DNA of 64,000 bases, taken from NCBI RefSeq assembly GCF_028368975.1, contig NZ_JAQNDM010000002.1, forward strand, positions 1,860,001-1,924,000. The letters are read 5' to 3'. Shown piece by piece: positions 50,531 to 58,394 of the stretch. Below the pieces are notes generated by a model. That model made no database searches. It was not told the origin of the DNA and saw only the letters and a list, made by a program, of their open reading frames with translations. Numbering within the stretch: the stretch's first letter is position 1; every line of letters starts with the position of its first letter. This DNA comes from Stigmatella ashevillena (GTDB taxonomy: Bacteria > Myxococcota > Myxococcia > Myxococcales > Myxococcaceae). Position numbers and translations under genes: made by a program.

Positions 50531-51418
50531 TCAAGCGCGCAGTTCGCCCTCCAGGACCGTCACCGCGACCCCTCCAATGCGGGCCCGGGACACCGCACCC
50601 GCGTCTCCCAGGAGTTCCAGGTCCACCCGTCCGGGCTTGCCCATGGCATCCCCCTGCTCCACGCGCGCACGCAGCGCCTCACCGGGACGAAGCCCTTTCA
50701 GAACGCCGTGCGTCACGAGGTAGACGGCCAGGAGCCCACTGGCCGAGCCCGTCACGGGGTCCTCGGGAATGCCGGCGGCCGGTGCAAAATAGCGCGACTG
50801 GACCGCATGGCCGGGGTCCACGGTCTCGCGGGTGAAGAGGAACACGCCCTGGATGCCGTGCGGCACCGTGGCCTCGACCAGCGGCCGGGTCCGCGGGAAC
50901 AGCGTCCAGAGGTCGTCGCGGCGAGTGATGGGCACGAAGAGGCTGTGGCCCGTGAACTGAACCGGCAGCGAGCGGTCCACCATCTGCGCCGTTCCCCCGA
51001 GCAGCGGCATCACCGCCTCGATGGGCACGGGGCTGTCCTTCCAGGGCGACTGTGGCGTGACGATCCACGCCCGGCTGTGCCGGGCATCCACGGGCTCCAG
51101 CTCGACAGCGTACGTCCCCACGGCGCAGTCGAGTTGGCAGGGCCCCTGGCGTGCCAACACCCCTTGCTCGCTCAGCACATGCAGGGCCGCCACGGTCGCA
51201 TGGCCGCAGAAGCCGATTTCCGCCACGGGGGTGAAGTAGCGCAGCCGGACCCGGCCTTCCGCCAGAGGGGAGACGACGAAGGCCGTCTCCGAGGCCGCCA
51301 CGCTGGCGGCGATCCGCTGCATCTCCGCCGCCTCCAACTTCTCAGCCTCCAGCACCACGCCCGCGCGGTTTCCGGCACCCGGCGTCCGGGTGAAGGCATC
51401 AACGATGGAAACCCTCAT
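50531..51418 (-). CDS. PhzF-family isomerase/epimerase-like protein
   Basis: The start is ATG 51418 (MRVSIVDAFTRTPGAGNRAG), preceded by GGGAGG. In 295 residues: PhzF motifs DAFTRTPGAGNRAGVVL, ASETAFVVSP with the catalytic Glu, RYFTPVAEIGFCGHATVA and SRYFAPAAGIPEDPVTGSAS. This protein family catalyses isomerisations (as in phenazine synthesis) but many members act on unknown substrates; no phenazine cluster is here. Divergent from the MocR regulator, which probably controls it. Confidence 0.92.
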   Translation of the reverse strand: MRVSIVDAFTRTPGAGNRAGVVLEAEKLEAAEMQRIAASVAASETAFVVSPLAEGRVRLRYFTPVAEIGFCGHATVAALHVLSEQGVLARQGPCQLDCAVGTYAVELEPVDARHSRAWIVTPQSPWKDSPVPIEAVMPLLGGTAQMVDRSLPVQFTGHSLFVPITRRDDLWTLFPRTRPLVEATVPHGIQGVFLFTRETVDPGHAVQSRYFAPAAGIPEDPVTGSASGLLAVYLVTHGVLKGLRPGEALRARVEQGDAMGKPGRVDLELLGDAGAVSRARIGGVAVTVLEGELRA

Positions 51419-51466
51419 GCACGCACCTCCCGTGTTCAGGGCAGGAATCCCGCCCGCATGGAATCG

Positions 51467-51530
51467 ATACAATTCTTGATGGCCGCAGGTTCAATGGAAT
51501 GCCTTGTGCCTGGAATGGCGTCAATTGTAT
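51467..51530. promoter_or_regulatory. Inverted repeat ATACAATT ... AATTGTAT between phzF-like and mocR-like genes
   Basis: ATACAATT (51467-51474) and its exact reverse complement AATTGTAT (51523-51530) lie 56 bases apart in the AT-richer divergent gap. The second copy is 11 bases before the MocR start, a likely self-regulatory operator site. Confidence 0.55.
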
Positions 51531-51541
51531 TCATTGTCACC

Positions 51542-52945
51542 ATGACAAGTTGGACCCCGGAGCTGCGAGGCCGAAGCGGGCCGCTCTACCTGGCCATCGC
51601 GGACGCCCTGGCCATGGACATCGCCGGGGGACGCCTCACGGCGGGGACGCGGCTGCCGACGCACCGGGAACTGGCCGAGCGGGTCGGGGTGACGGTGGGG
51701 ACGGTGAGCCGGGCCTATGCCGAAGCTGAACGCCGGGGGCTCATCGGCGGGGAAGTCGGGCGAGGCACGTACGTCCGCCACCGGGAATCGTCGCGCTCCT
51801 TCCCCGAGCCCACCCTCGGGAGCGCGGATGACGCGCTCATCGAACTGGGGCTCAACTGGCCCGCAACCCCCCCAGGAGATCCTGCCGCCCAGGCCCTGCG
51901 GCGCACGCTAGAGGCCCTGCAACACGCGCCGAATCTGCCGGAGCTGCTGTCCTACCAGCCTCACGCAGGCCTCGCTTCCCACCGTGAGGCAGGCGCGGCG
52001 TGGATCGGCCGCTTCGGATGGAAGGTGGATCCGGCCCAGGTGGTGGTGTGCTCGGGGGGCCAACACGCCATGGAGGTGGCCCTCACCGCCCTCACCCGCC
52101 CGGGCGACACTGTGCTCACCGAGGCCCTCACCTATCCAGGCATGAAGGTGCTCGCCAACCGGCTCCACCTGCGGCTCCAGGGCGTGGCCATGGACGCGCA
52201 GGGCCTCATCCCGGAGGCACTGGAGGCCGCTTGCCGGGGAAGCGGCGCCAGGCTCCTCTACTGCCTGCCCACCCTCCAGAATCCCACTGGCGGGGTCATG
52301 CCCCGAGAGCGGAGGGAGCGCATCGCGGCCATTCTCCGCGCCCAGGGGCTCTGCTTTCTGGAAGATGACGCCTATGGCTCGCTGCTCGACGAGCGGCTGC
52401 CCTCCCTGTGCGAGCTGGTCCCCGAGACGGGGTACTTCATCGCGGGCGTCTCCAAACTGCTCGCCCCCGGCTTGCGGATCAGCTACCTGGCGGCCCCCCA
52501 GCAGGAGCGGCACCGGCTCACCGAGGCGGTGGGACTGGCCACGCGGATGACGCCCCCTCTCATGGCGGAGATCGCCGCCCGGTGGCTCTCCGACGGAACG
52601 GCGGAGGCGCTCGTGGCAGGCAGACGCCGGGAAGCCCAGGAGCGAATGGGCCTGGCGCGGGACATCCTCGGAGAGGCCGCCCTCCCCTCACCGCTGGCCT
52701 CGGGCTACCACCTGTGGCTCCGGCTGCCCCCTGCTTGGCGCAGCGAGGCCTTCTCCGCCCAGGCGCGGAAGGCGGGCGTGTCGGTCACCTCCTCGGACGT
52801 CTTCGCGGTGAACACCGCGGTGGCCCCTGGCGCGGTGAGGGTCTGCCTGGGCGCGCCCAGAACCCAGGCCTTGCTGGAAAAAGGGCTCCGGCGCCTGCGA
52901 GACACGCTCGCCTGCGGACCGGAGCCCCTGTCTTCCATCGTCTGA
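51542..52945 (+). CDS. MocR-type transcriptional regulator (GntR HTH plus aminotransferase-like domain)
   Basis: The start is ATG 51542 (MTSWTPELRGRSGPLYLAIA); other ATG codons upstream lie among the operator repeats. In 467 residues: a GntR winged helix (about 15-80: GRLTAGTRLPTHRELAERVG, TVSRAYAEAERRGLIGG) and an aminotransferase fold (VVVCSGGQHAMEVALTALTR, YCLPTLQNPTGGVMPRERRE, LEDDAYGSLLD, and GVSKLLAPGLRISYL with the PLP-binding Lys). MocR proteins usually sense PLP or an amino compound; it likely controls the divergent phzF-like gene. Confidence 0.93.
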   Translation: MTSWTPELRGRSGPLYLAIADALAMDIAGGRLTAGTRLPTHRELAERVGVTVGTVSRAYAEAERRGLIGGEVGRGTYVRHRESSRSFPEPTLGSADDALIELGLNWPATPPGDPAAQALRRTLEALQHAPNLPELLSYQPHAGLASHREAGAAWIGRFGWKVDPAQVVVCSGGQHAMEVALTALTRPGDTVLTEALTYPGMKVLANRLHLRLQGVAMDAQGLIPEALEAACRGSGARLLYCLPTLQNPTGGVMPRERRERIAAILRAQGLCFLEDDAYGSLLDERLPSLCELVPETGYFIAGVSKLLAPGLRISYLAAPQQERHRLTEAVGLATRMTPPLMAEIAARWLSDGTAEALVAGRRREAQERMGLARDILGEAALPSPLASGYHLWLRLPPAWRSEAFSAQARKAGVSVTSSDVFAVNTAVAPGAVRVCLGAPRTQALLEKGLRRLRDTLACGPEPLSSIV

Positions 52946-52953
52946 AGAGCGCC

Positions 52954-54777
52954 CTACTTCTGCGGAGCAGGAGGCGGAGCGGAGCGGACGTGGATTTCCT
53001 TGAGCTGGCGCTCATCCACATCGCCCGGAGCACTCGTCATCAGGTCCGTGCCCGTCTTCGTCTTGGGGAACGGAATCACATCCCGCAGGGACTCCGCGCT
53101 GGTGAGCAGCATGACCAGCCGGTCCATGCCCAGGGCGATGCCGCCGTGCGGAGGCGCGCCGTACTTGAGCGCGTCCAACAGGAAGCCGAACTTCGTCCGG
53201 GCCTCCTCCTCCTCGATGCCGAGCGCCTTGAAGACCTCCGCCTGGACCTTCGGATCATGGAGCCGGATGGAGCCGCCGCCGATCTCGAAGCCATTGAGCA
53301 CCACGTCGTAGCGGTGGCACTTCACGCGGCCCGGATCCGTCAGCAGGTACTCCACGTCCCCATCGTGCGGCCGGGTGAAGGCGTGGTGCGCGGCCGCCCA
53401 CGTCTTGCTGTCCTCGTCGTACTCGAACAGGGGCGGGTTGACGACCCACAGGAAGCGCCAGACGCCCCCGCTGCCGTACTCGGGAATGAGGCCCAGCTTC
53501 TTGGCCACGTGCACGCGCAGGTTGGCCATCACCGTGTGCACCAGCGACTCGCGGCCGAACTGGAACAGGAGCAAGTCGCCCGTCTTCGCGTTGCACGCCT
53601 GGTTGATGGCTTGCCGGAGCGCCGGAGAGATGGTCTTCGCCAGCGGCGACTGCGTCCACTCGCCCCCCTCGCCCACCTTGGCGCGCGCCAGACCCCGGGC
53701 GCCGGCCTGCTTGGCGAACTCCTCCAGCTTGTCGGACTCGGCCCGGCTGAGCGCCTTGTCCGCGGGGATGACCATCGCCTTGACGATGCCCTTGTGCTGC
53801 ACCGCCTCCCAGATCAGCGGCACCCCGCCCCCCTCCCCGTGCTCGCGGATGAGGTCCGTCAGGACGATGTGCTCCAGCCCGAAGCGCAGGTCCGGCTTGT
53901 CGTTGCCGTACTTCGCCATGGACTCATCGAAGTTCATCCGCATGAACGGCGTGGGCACGTCCACGTTGAGGACTTCCTTCCACAGCTTCTGGATGAGCCC
54001 CTCGATGATGGTGAAGATGTCGTCCTGGGTGACGAAGCTCATCTCCACGTCGATCTGCGTGAACTCCGGCTGCCGGTCCAGGCGCAGGTCCTCATCCCGG
54101 AAGCACTTGACGATCTGGAAGTACCGGTCGAAGCCCGCCACCATGAAGAGCTGCTTGTAGAGCTGCGGGCTCTCCGCCAGGGCGTAGAACTTGCCCGGGT
54201 TGAGCCGGCTGGGCACCAGGAAGTTGCGTGCGCCGCCGGGGGTGTACTTGCCCATGAAGGGCGTCTCCAGCTCCAGGAAGCCGTTCTGCACCATGTACGA
54301 GCGCGTCAGCGCGTTCATCTTCGAGCGCGTCATCAGCGACTGCTGCAGCGGCTTGCGGCGCAGGTCCAGGTAACGGTGCGCCAGGCGCTTGTCCTCGGCC
54401 GTGTCGATCGAGTCCTCGATGAGAAACGGCGTGGGCTCGGAGCGGTTGAAGATGGTGAGGGCGTCCGCCTTCACCTCGATTTCACCCGTCTTCATCTTCG
54501 GGTTGACGTTCTTGCCCCGCGAGATGACCTTGCCGCGCACCCCGATGCAGAACTCCAGGCGCAGCTGCCCGGCCAGCTCGTGGGCCTCCTTCGCGTCCGG
54601 CTCGAAGACGACCTGGGTGAGCCCCTCCCGGTCCCGCAAGTCGATGAAGACCGCGCCGCCGTGGTCCCGCCGGTTCTGCACCCAGCCGAAGAGAACGACC
54701 TCCTGACCCACCTGCTCCTTGGTGAGCTGGCCGCAGGTATGGGTACGCTTGACCTCGGAGATGAACGGAACCGCCAT
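52954..54777 (-). CDS. aspS: Aspartyl-tRNA synthetase
   Basis: The enzyme charges tRNA-Asp. The start is ATG 54777 (MAVPFISEVKRTHTCGQLTK); a longer upstream frame is non-conserved. The 607-residue length fits the bacterial type. Motifs: OB-fold anticodon-binding domain (VVLFGWVQNRRDHGGAVFID LRDREG), class II motif 1 and 2 (LETPFMGKYTPGGARNFLVP, QLYKQLFMVAGFDRYFQIVK CFRDEDLRLDRQPEFTQID), the GAD insertion domain (about 300-410) and motif 3 (GGIALGMDRLVMLLTSAESL RDVIPFPKT). Convergent with the MocR gene. Confidence 0.97.
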   Translation of the reverse strand: MAVPFISEVKRTHTCGQLTKEQVGQEVVLFGWVQNRRDHGGAVFIDLRDREGLTQVVFEPDAKEAHELAGQLRLEFCIGVRGKVISRGKNVNPKMKTGEIEVKADALTIFNRSEPTPFLIEDSIDTAEDKRLAHRYLDLRRKPLQQSLMTRSKMNALTRSYMVQNGFLELETPFMGKYTPGGARNFLVPSRLNPGKFYALAESPQLYKQLFMVAGFDRYFQIVKCFRDEDLRLDRQPEFTQIDVEMSFVTQDDIFTIIEGLIQKLWKEVLNVDVPTPFMRMNFDESMAKYGNDKPDLRFGLEHIVLTDLIREHGEGGGVPLIWEAVQHKGIVKAMVIPADKALSRAESDKLEEFAKQAGARGLARAKVGEGGEWTQSPLAKTISPALRQAINQACNAKTGDLLLFQFGRESLVHTVMANLRVHVAKKLGLIPEYGSGGVWRFLWVVNPPLFEYDEDSKTWAAAHHAFTRPHDGDVEYLLTDPGRVKCHRYDVVLNGFEIGGGSIRLHDPKVQAEVFKALGIEEEEARTKFGFLLDALKYGAPPHGGIALGMDRLVMLLTSAESLRDVIPFPKTKTGTDLMTSAPGDVDERQLKEIHVRSAPPPAPQK

Positions 54778-54838
54778 GACACCGCCTGGAATGAAGGGCA
54801 TTCGAGAAGGAAGGGGCGGCACCATACGGACCGTGGAA

Positions 54839-55924
54839 ATGGTGCGTCAAGGCATCCGAGGCGGCAGGGGGCCCTCCCTGGCATGGGGGCTCGCCGTGCT
54901 GCTGGCGCTGGCGGCCCCCCGAGGGCAGGCGGCGGGCACGGTGCTCGCCGAGGTGAGCGCCACCCCGGATGCCTGGGCCTGGGCGCTGCTGGGAGACGTG
55001 GAGGTGCGCCAGGATGAGACGTTCCTCACGCTCGGCTACAACGGCACACGTCCCGAGCAGGGCATCGCCCCCAGCCACCAATTCTCCGTGGGCGTGGATC
55101 ATGCGCTGAGCCTCCATTGGCTCGTCTCGGGCGCGGTGAGTGTGGGCCTGCCCAACACCACCGAGACGCCGCTCATCCGCGAGCGCCCCCGGCGGGGACT
55201 GCCCGCCCTGGATGCAGAGACCTCCTACGGCAGCCAGGGCCTCCTTCTCTCGGCGGGTTACGACTCGGGCGGGCTGGCGGAGGTGCGGTATGGGCTCGAC
55301 GGGGGCCTGAGCCTCACCCGCTACCCCCTGGGCCGGGAGATCATCGCCCGCCGGGCCCAGCAAGCCCCCTCGGTCCTCTTCTCTCGCGAGGAGCCCCTCT
55401 GGATGGCACGGCCCTCGCTGGGACTGAGGTGGATGCCGGGCCTCCGCTGGGAGCTGGGCCTTCGGGGCGGCCTCTACCTTTATAGTGACGATCCGCTGAG
55501 CGTCGGCCAGTTCACCCCCCAGGAGCAGCGCGCCCTGGCCGAGCGCTCCGCCGAGGCCAGCGAGGAGCGCATTCTGGAGCGCGTCTTCCGGCGCCGGATC
55601 TACCGGCAGCTCGCCTCCGGGGTGTCCGGCCGTGCCGCGGAGGTCAACGCGGTGGCGGGCTTTCCCCTGGCCCCCGCCCGCTTCGACCTGAAACCGTCCG
55701 TCACCTACCGCTTCGGGGGTGCGGTCCGGGGCCAGCTCTCCTATGGCTTCACCCGCTACGTCCCGGGCCAGGGGGTCAGCCACCTGCTGGGAACCCGGTG
55801 GACATTCTCATTCGGTGAGGACTTCCGGCTATGGGGGGCCGTGGCCCTCCAGGTGGACGTCCCCGAGGACAGCACCACCACCCGGGCAGGCCTCGGCACC
55901 CTGGGAACGGACTACAGCTTCTGA
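54839..55924 (+). CDS. Predicted outer membrane beta-barrel protein
   Basis: The start is ATG 54839 (MVRQGIRGGRGPSLAWGLAV); a longer frame would overlap aspS on the other strand. The 361-residue product has a signal peptide to about residue 32, then alternating amphipathic segments (FSVGVDHALSLHWLVSGAVS, LLLSAGYDSGGLAEVRYGLD GGL, RPSLGLRWMPGLRWELGLRG) ending in F. A long helical segment (about 225-260, EQRALAERSAEASEERILER) interrupts the barrel pattern. No family recognised. Followed 31 bases later by a lipoprotein protease gene. Confidence 0.75.
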   Translation: MVRQGIRGGRGPSLAWGLAVLLALAAPRGQAAGTVLAEVSATPDAWAWALLGDVEVRQDETFLTLGYNGTRPEQGIAPSHQFSVGVDHALSLHWLVSGAVSVGLPNTTETPLIRERPRRGLPALDAETSYGSQGLLLSAGYDSGGLAEVRYGLDGGLSLTRYPLGREIIARRAQQAPSVLFSREEPLWMARPSLGLRWMPGLRWELGLRGGLYLYSDDPLSVGQFTPQEQRALAERSAEASEERILERVFRRRIYRQLASGVSGRAAEVNAVAGFPLAPARFDLKPSVTYRFGGAVRGQLSYGFTRYVPGQGVSHLLGTRWTFSFGEDFRLWGAVALQVDVPEDSTTTRAGLGTLGTDYSF

Positions 55925-55955
55925 ACGCCCCGGGGGCCGTAGTAGAACGGGGCCC

Positions 55956-57206
55956 ATGCTTCGAAAAGCCATTGTCGCCGCGCTTGCGCTGTCGGCCGCG
56001 TGTGCTCCTGACTCCCAGGCCCCGGTGAAGGTCCAGGCCCTGGTGCTCACCAGCAACGGGTCCTACGCGCCACGGGAAGTCGAACTCACCACCATCTCGG
56101 ACATCGTCCGCATGGAGGGCGTGGTCGCCAAGATGATCGGCGGCGCGCGGATCCGCTCGGACTCGCAGGATCCGCAAGTCCAGAGCGCCCAGACCGAGGA
56201 GGCGTACGCCAAGGCCATCATCAAAGCCGAGGGGCGGGGCGTCACCGCCAACTACATCACCCACGAGGACGTGCTGTGGCCGGCCGACTTCCACACCTGG
56301 AACCTCGTCACCGCCTACTACAACTTCGAGCGCGCCTACGACTACTTCAACAAGGTGACCAACGTCCCGTCCGCGGACCTGGGGGAGCCCGCCACCGTCT
56401 ACTACTTCCCCGAGTTCACCCTGGTGGACTCCAACCCGGACGCCCTCAAGGACAACGCCCTGTTCTTCTCCCCGGTGCAGTCCTTCATGGTGCTGCCGTT
56501 CGACACGCTCCAGAAAGCCCCGCTCGCCCTCAACGCCGGCGTCATGTCGCACGAGTACGCGCACCGCATCTTCAACAAGAAGGTGTACTCCGGCAGCGCG
56601 CTGCCCTACCAGATTGCCGTCTGGGGAGGCTCTCCCTCCAGCCCGGGCGCCAACCTGGTCAAGTCCCTGGACGAGGGGTTCGCGGATTACCACGCCTACG
56701 GCACCACCTGCGCCAGCGCGACCGGCTGCAACCCGCGCTTCTTCAGCACCTCCTTCGACGACAAGCTGAGCAACGATCGGGACCTGTCCAAGTCGGACCG
56801 GTGCATGGACACCCTGCTGCGCAACGATCTCAACACCCTCAACGTCGGCGCGTTCGACCCGTACAAGCTGGGCTCCATCATCGCCAGCGCCCTCTACCAG
56901 GCGGGCCAGGAACAGGGGCAGCACGCACAGCTCCAGCGCGCCCTCGTCGCCGCCTACTCGGACGAGTCGTCCGGCAACCCGGGCCTCGCCCAGCTCTCCC
57001 GCATCGCCCGGGATGACCAGACGATCTTCAACCTCGTGTCCACCTCTGCGGTGCTCATCAACCACATCACGGACACGCAGTTGAAAACCGCCGTCTGCAA
57101 CGAGCTGATCGATCACCTGCAGATCCCCGCCGGGGAGCTGGTGGGCCCTGGCCTGCCCTGCCCGCCCGCCGCCCAGGGCGGCACCACCTGCCCCCGGATC
57201 AATTAA
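55956..57206 (+). CDS. Predicted zinc metalloprotease lipoprotein
   Basis: The 416-residue protein MLRKAIVAALALSAACAPDS has a lipobox Cys at 16. HExxH is in MSHEYAHRIFNK (H199-E200-x-x-H203), and a plausible third zinc ligand Glu lies in SLDEGFADYHAYG (E240). Segments such as VYYFPEFTLVD and QSFMVLPFDTL show no close family resemblance to me. It is expected to act at the cell surface or periplasm. The stop is followed at once by the ATG of a small barrel gene; together with the preceding barrel the three look like one envelope operon. Confidence 0.8.
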   Translation: MLRKAIVAALALSAACAPDSQAPVKVQALVLTSNGSYAPREVELTTISDIVRMEGVVAKMIGGARIRSDSQDPQVQSAQTEEAYAKAIIKAEGRGVTANYITHEDVLWPADFHTWNLVTAYYNFERAYDYFNKVTNVPSADLGEPATVYYFPEFTLVDSNPDALKDNALFFSPVQSFMVLPFDTLQKAPLALNAGVMSHEYAHRIFNKKVYSGSALPYQIAVWGGSPSSPGANLVKSLDEGFADYHAYGTTCASATGCNPRFFSTSFDDKLSNDRDLSKSDRCMDTLLRNDLNTLNVGAFDPYKLGSIIASALYQAGQEQGQHAQLQRALVAAYSDESSGNPGLAQLSRIARDDQTIFNLVSTSAVLINHITDTQLKTAVCNELIDHLQIPAGELVGPGLPCPPAAQGGTTCPRIN

Positions 57207-57959
57207 ATGAGGACGCTCACCGTGCACTCCCGGCTCCTGCTCGCCTTCCTCGGGGCGCTCGCGCTCTCCACGCCCGCGCTCGCCCAGGACGAGGACGAGG
57301 ACGCTCCCTACGCCTACCCGGATGACTCGGACGAGGATGCCCCCCGGAAGATCCCCCGCCGCAGCAGCGACCCCACCGCCGACTTCCAGCGGCTCAGCGA
57401 AGAGGGCGAGGACTTCGAGAAGATGTACCGCCTGGATGACCCGAACACGGGCCTGGCGGGTGAAGTCATCCTCGGCGCCATGCTGCTGAGCAGCTCCAAG
57501 GGCGCCTTCGCCGAGACGGGCCTCGGCCTGGGCCTGCGCTTCACCTGGGAGTATGGCCGCATCCTCGACTCGGAGCCCCTGCGCGAGGCGCTCTGGGCGG
57601 ACGTGCGCTGGATGATGGCGGGCCTGAGCGACGGCACGGACCTCGTCTCCAGCAGCAGCCGCATCCACTACTTCACCATCGCCCCCGCGTACGAGTTCAC
57701 CTTCGGCGCCGCCCAGGCCTTCGGCGTCTTCGGTCAGGTGGGCGGCGGCATGGCCCTCCAGTCCTCCTCCCTCACCATTGGCGAGAACGAGACGAGCGTG
57801 AAGGGCCTCAAGCCCCTGTTCCAATATGGGGTGGGCTTCCGGGGACGGCCCCGGCTCTCGGACCGGCTGGCGTTGTCCTTCCGCGTGGAGCTGACGCGCT
57901 TTCGCCGCGGCTACATGAACGACACCTTCATTGGGGGCAGCCTCGGCACGGCTTTCTGA
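57207..57959 (+). CDS. Predicted outer membrane protein
   Basis: The 250-residue protein begins MRTLTVHSRLLLAFLGALAL with a signal peptide ending near ALAQ, then an acidic stretch (DEDEDAPYAYPDDSDEDAP). The rest alternates strands (GEVILGAMLLSSSKGAFAET GLGLGLRFTWEYGRI; YFTIAPAYEFTFGAAQAFGV FGQVGGGMAL) ending in TAF, like small porin-like barrels. It starts at the base after the upstream stop. Function unknown. Confidence 0.75.
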   Translation: MRTLTVHSRLLLAFLGALALSTPALAQDEDEDAPYAYPDDSDEDAPRKIPRRSSDPTADFQRLSEEGEDFEKMYRLDDPNTGLAGEVILGAMLLSSSKGAFAETGLGLGLRFTWEYGRILDSEPLREALWADVRWMMAGLSDGTDLVSSSSRIHYFTIAPAYEFTFGAAQAFGVFGQVGGGMALQSSSLTIGENETSVKGLKPLFQYGVGFRGRPRLSDRLALSFRVELTRFRRGYMNDTFIGGSLGTAF

Positions 57960-58083
57960 GGCCCACGCCTTCTCGAAAGCCGGAAACACACCGGAAATTT
58001 TTGCTGCCTCCCGGCCCCGTTCAGGCCTGCCCCCCTGCCCTGCTCCGCTCGCAAGCGCTCGGAAGCGCTGGACATCGCCCCTC

Positions 58084-58099
58084 TGGCACGCCCCCTGCT
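58084..58099 (+). promoter_or_regulatory. Sigma-54 promoter (-24/-12 elements)
   Basis: TGGCACGCCCCCTGCT has GG at 58085-58086 and GC at 58097-58098, the exact 12-base offset required. It lies about 73 bases before the YHS gene and is the clearest sigma-54 site found in the window. Confidence 0.75.
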
Positions 58100-58171
58100 A
58101 AGGCGTGTCAGGGGATGGGGACACGGGGGCCGTCAAACGCCCCTCACCCTCAAGGCGGGGAGGCGAGCGTG

Positions 58172-58393
58172 ATGAAGGGCGTGCAAAGCCGTCATCTGGA
58201 TCCAGTCTGTGGCAGGCAGGTGGAAGGACCCGATGGACGTCCGTCGTCGGAATACAAGAAGCGCCGGTACTTCTTCTGCTCGGAGCGGTGCCGCTCGACG
58301 TTCGAAAAGCAAGCGGAGCGCTTCCGGTTGAATGACCTGGCACGGGCCGGGGCGCTGCTGACGCCCGGACGGGTGCGCTGGGGCATCTCCTGA
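58172..58393 (+). CDS. Small YHS-domain metal-binding protein
   Basis: The start is ATG 58172 (MKGVQSRHLDPVCGRQVEGP), behind GGGGAGG. In 73 residues a YHS domain: DPVCGRQVEG, then YKKRRYFFCSERCRSTFEKQ. The C-x-G and C-x3-C pairs bind metals, perhaps heavy metals as in P-type ATPase partners. It stands alone behind a sigma-54 promoter, so some NtrC-type activator likely turns it on; the window's NtrC-like regulator is far away. Confidence 0.85.
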   Translation: MKGVQSRHLDPVCGRQVEGPDGRPSSEYKKRRYFFCSERCRSTFEKQAERFRLNDLARAGALLTPGRVRWGIS

Positions 58394-58394
58394 C

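Noticed and set aside
48911-51541. Plus-strand reading upstream of the MocR gene, giving a 1344-residue product
   Set aside because: The first 870 codons are the complement of the SRPBCC, lipid kinase and PhzF genes; the MocR start at 51542 is preferred.
55776-57989. Long open frame (737 codons) opposite the three-gene envelope cluster
   Set aside because: Low-information composition of a G/C-rich antisense shadow; the plus-strand genes have signal peptides, start sites and motifs.
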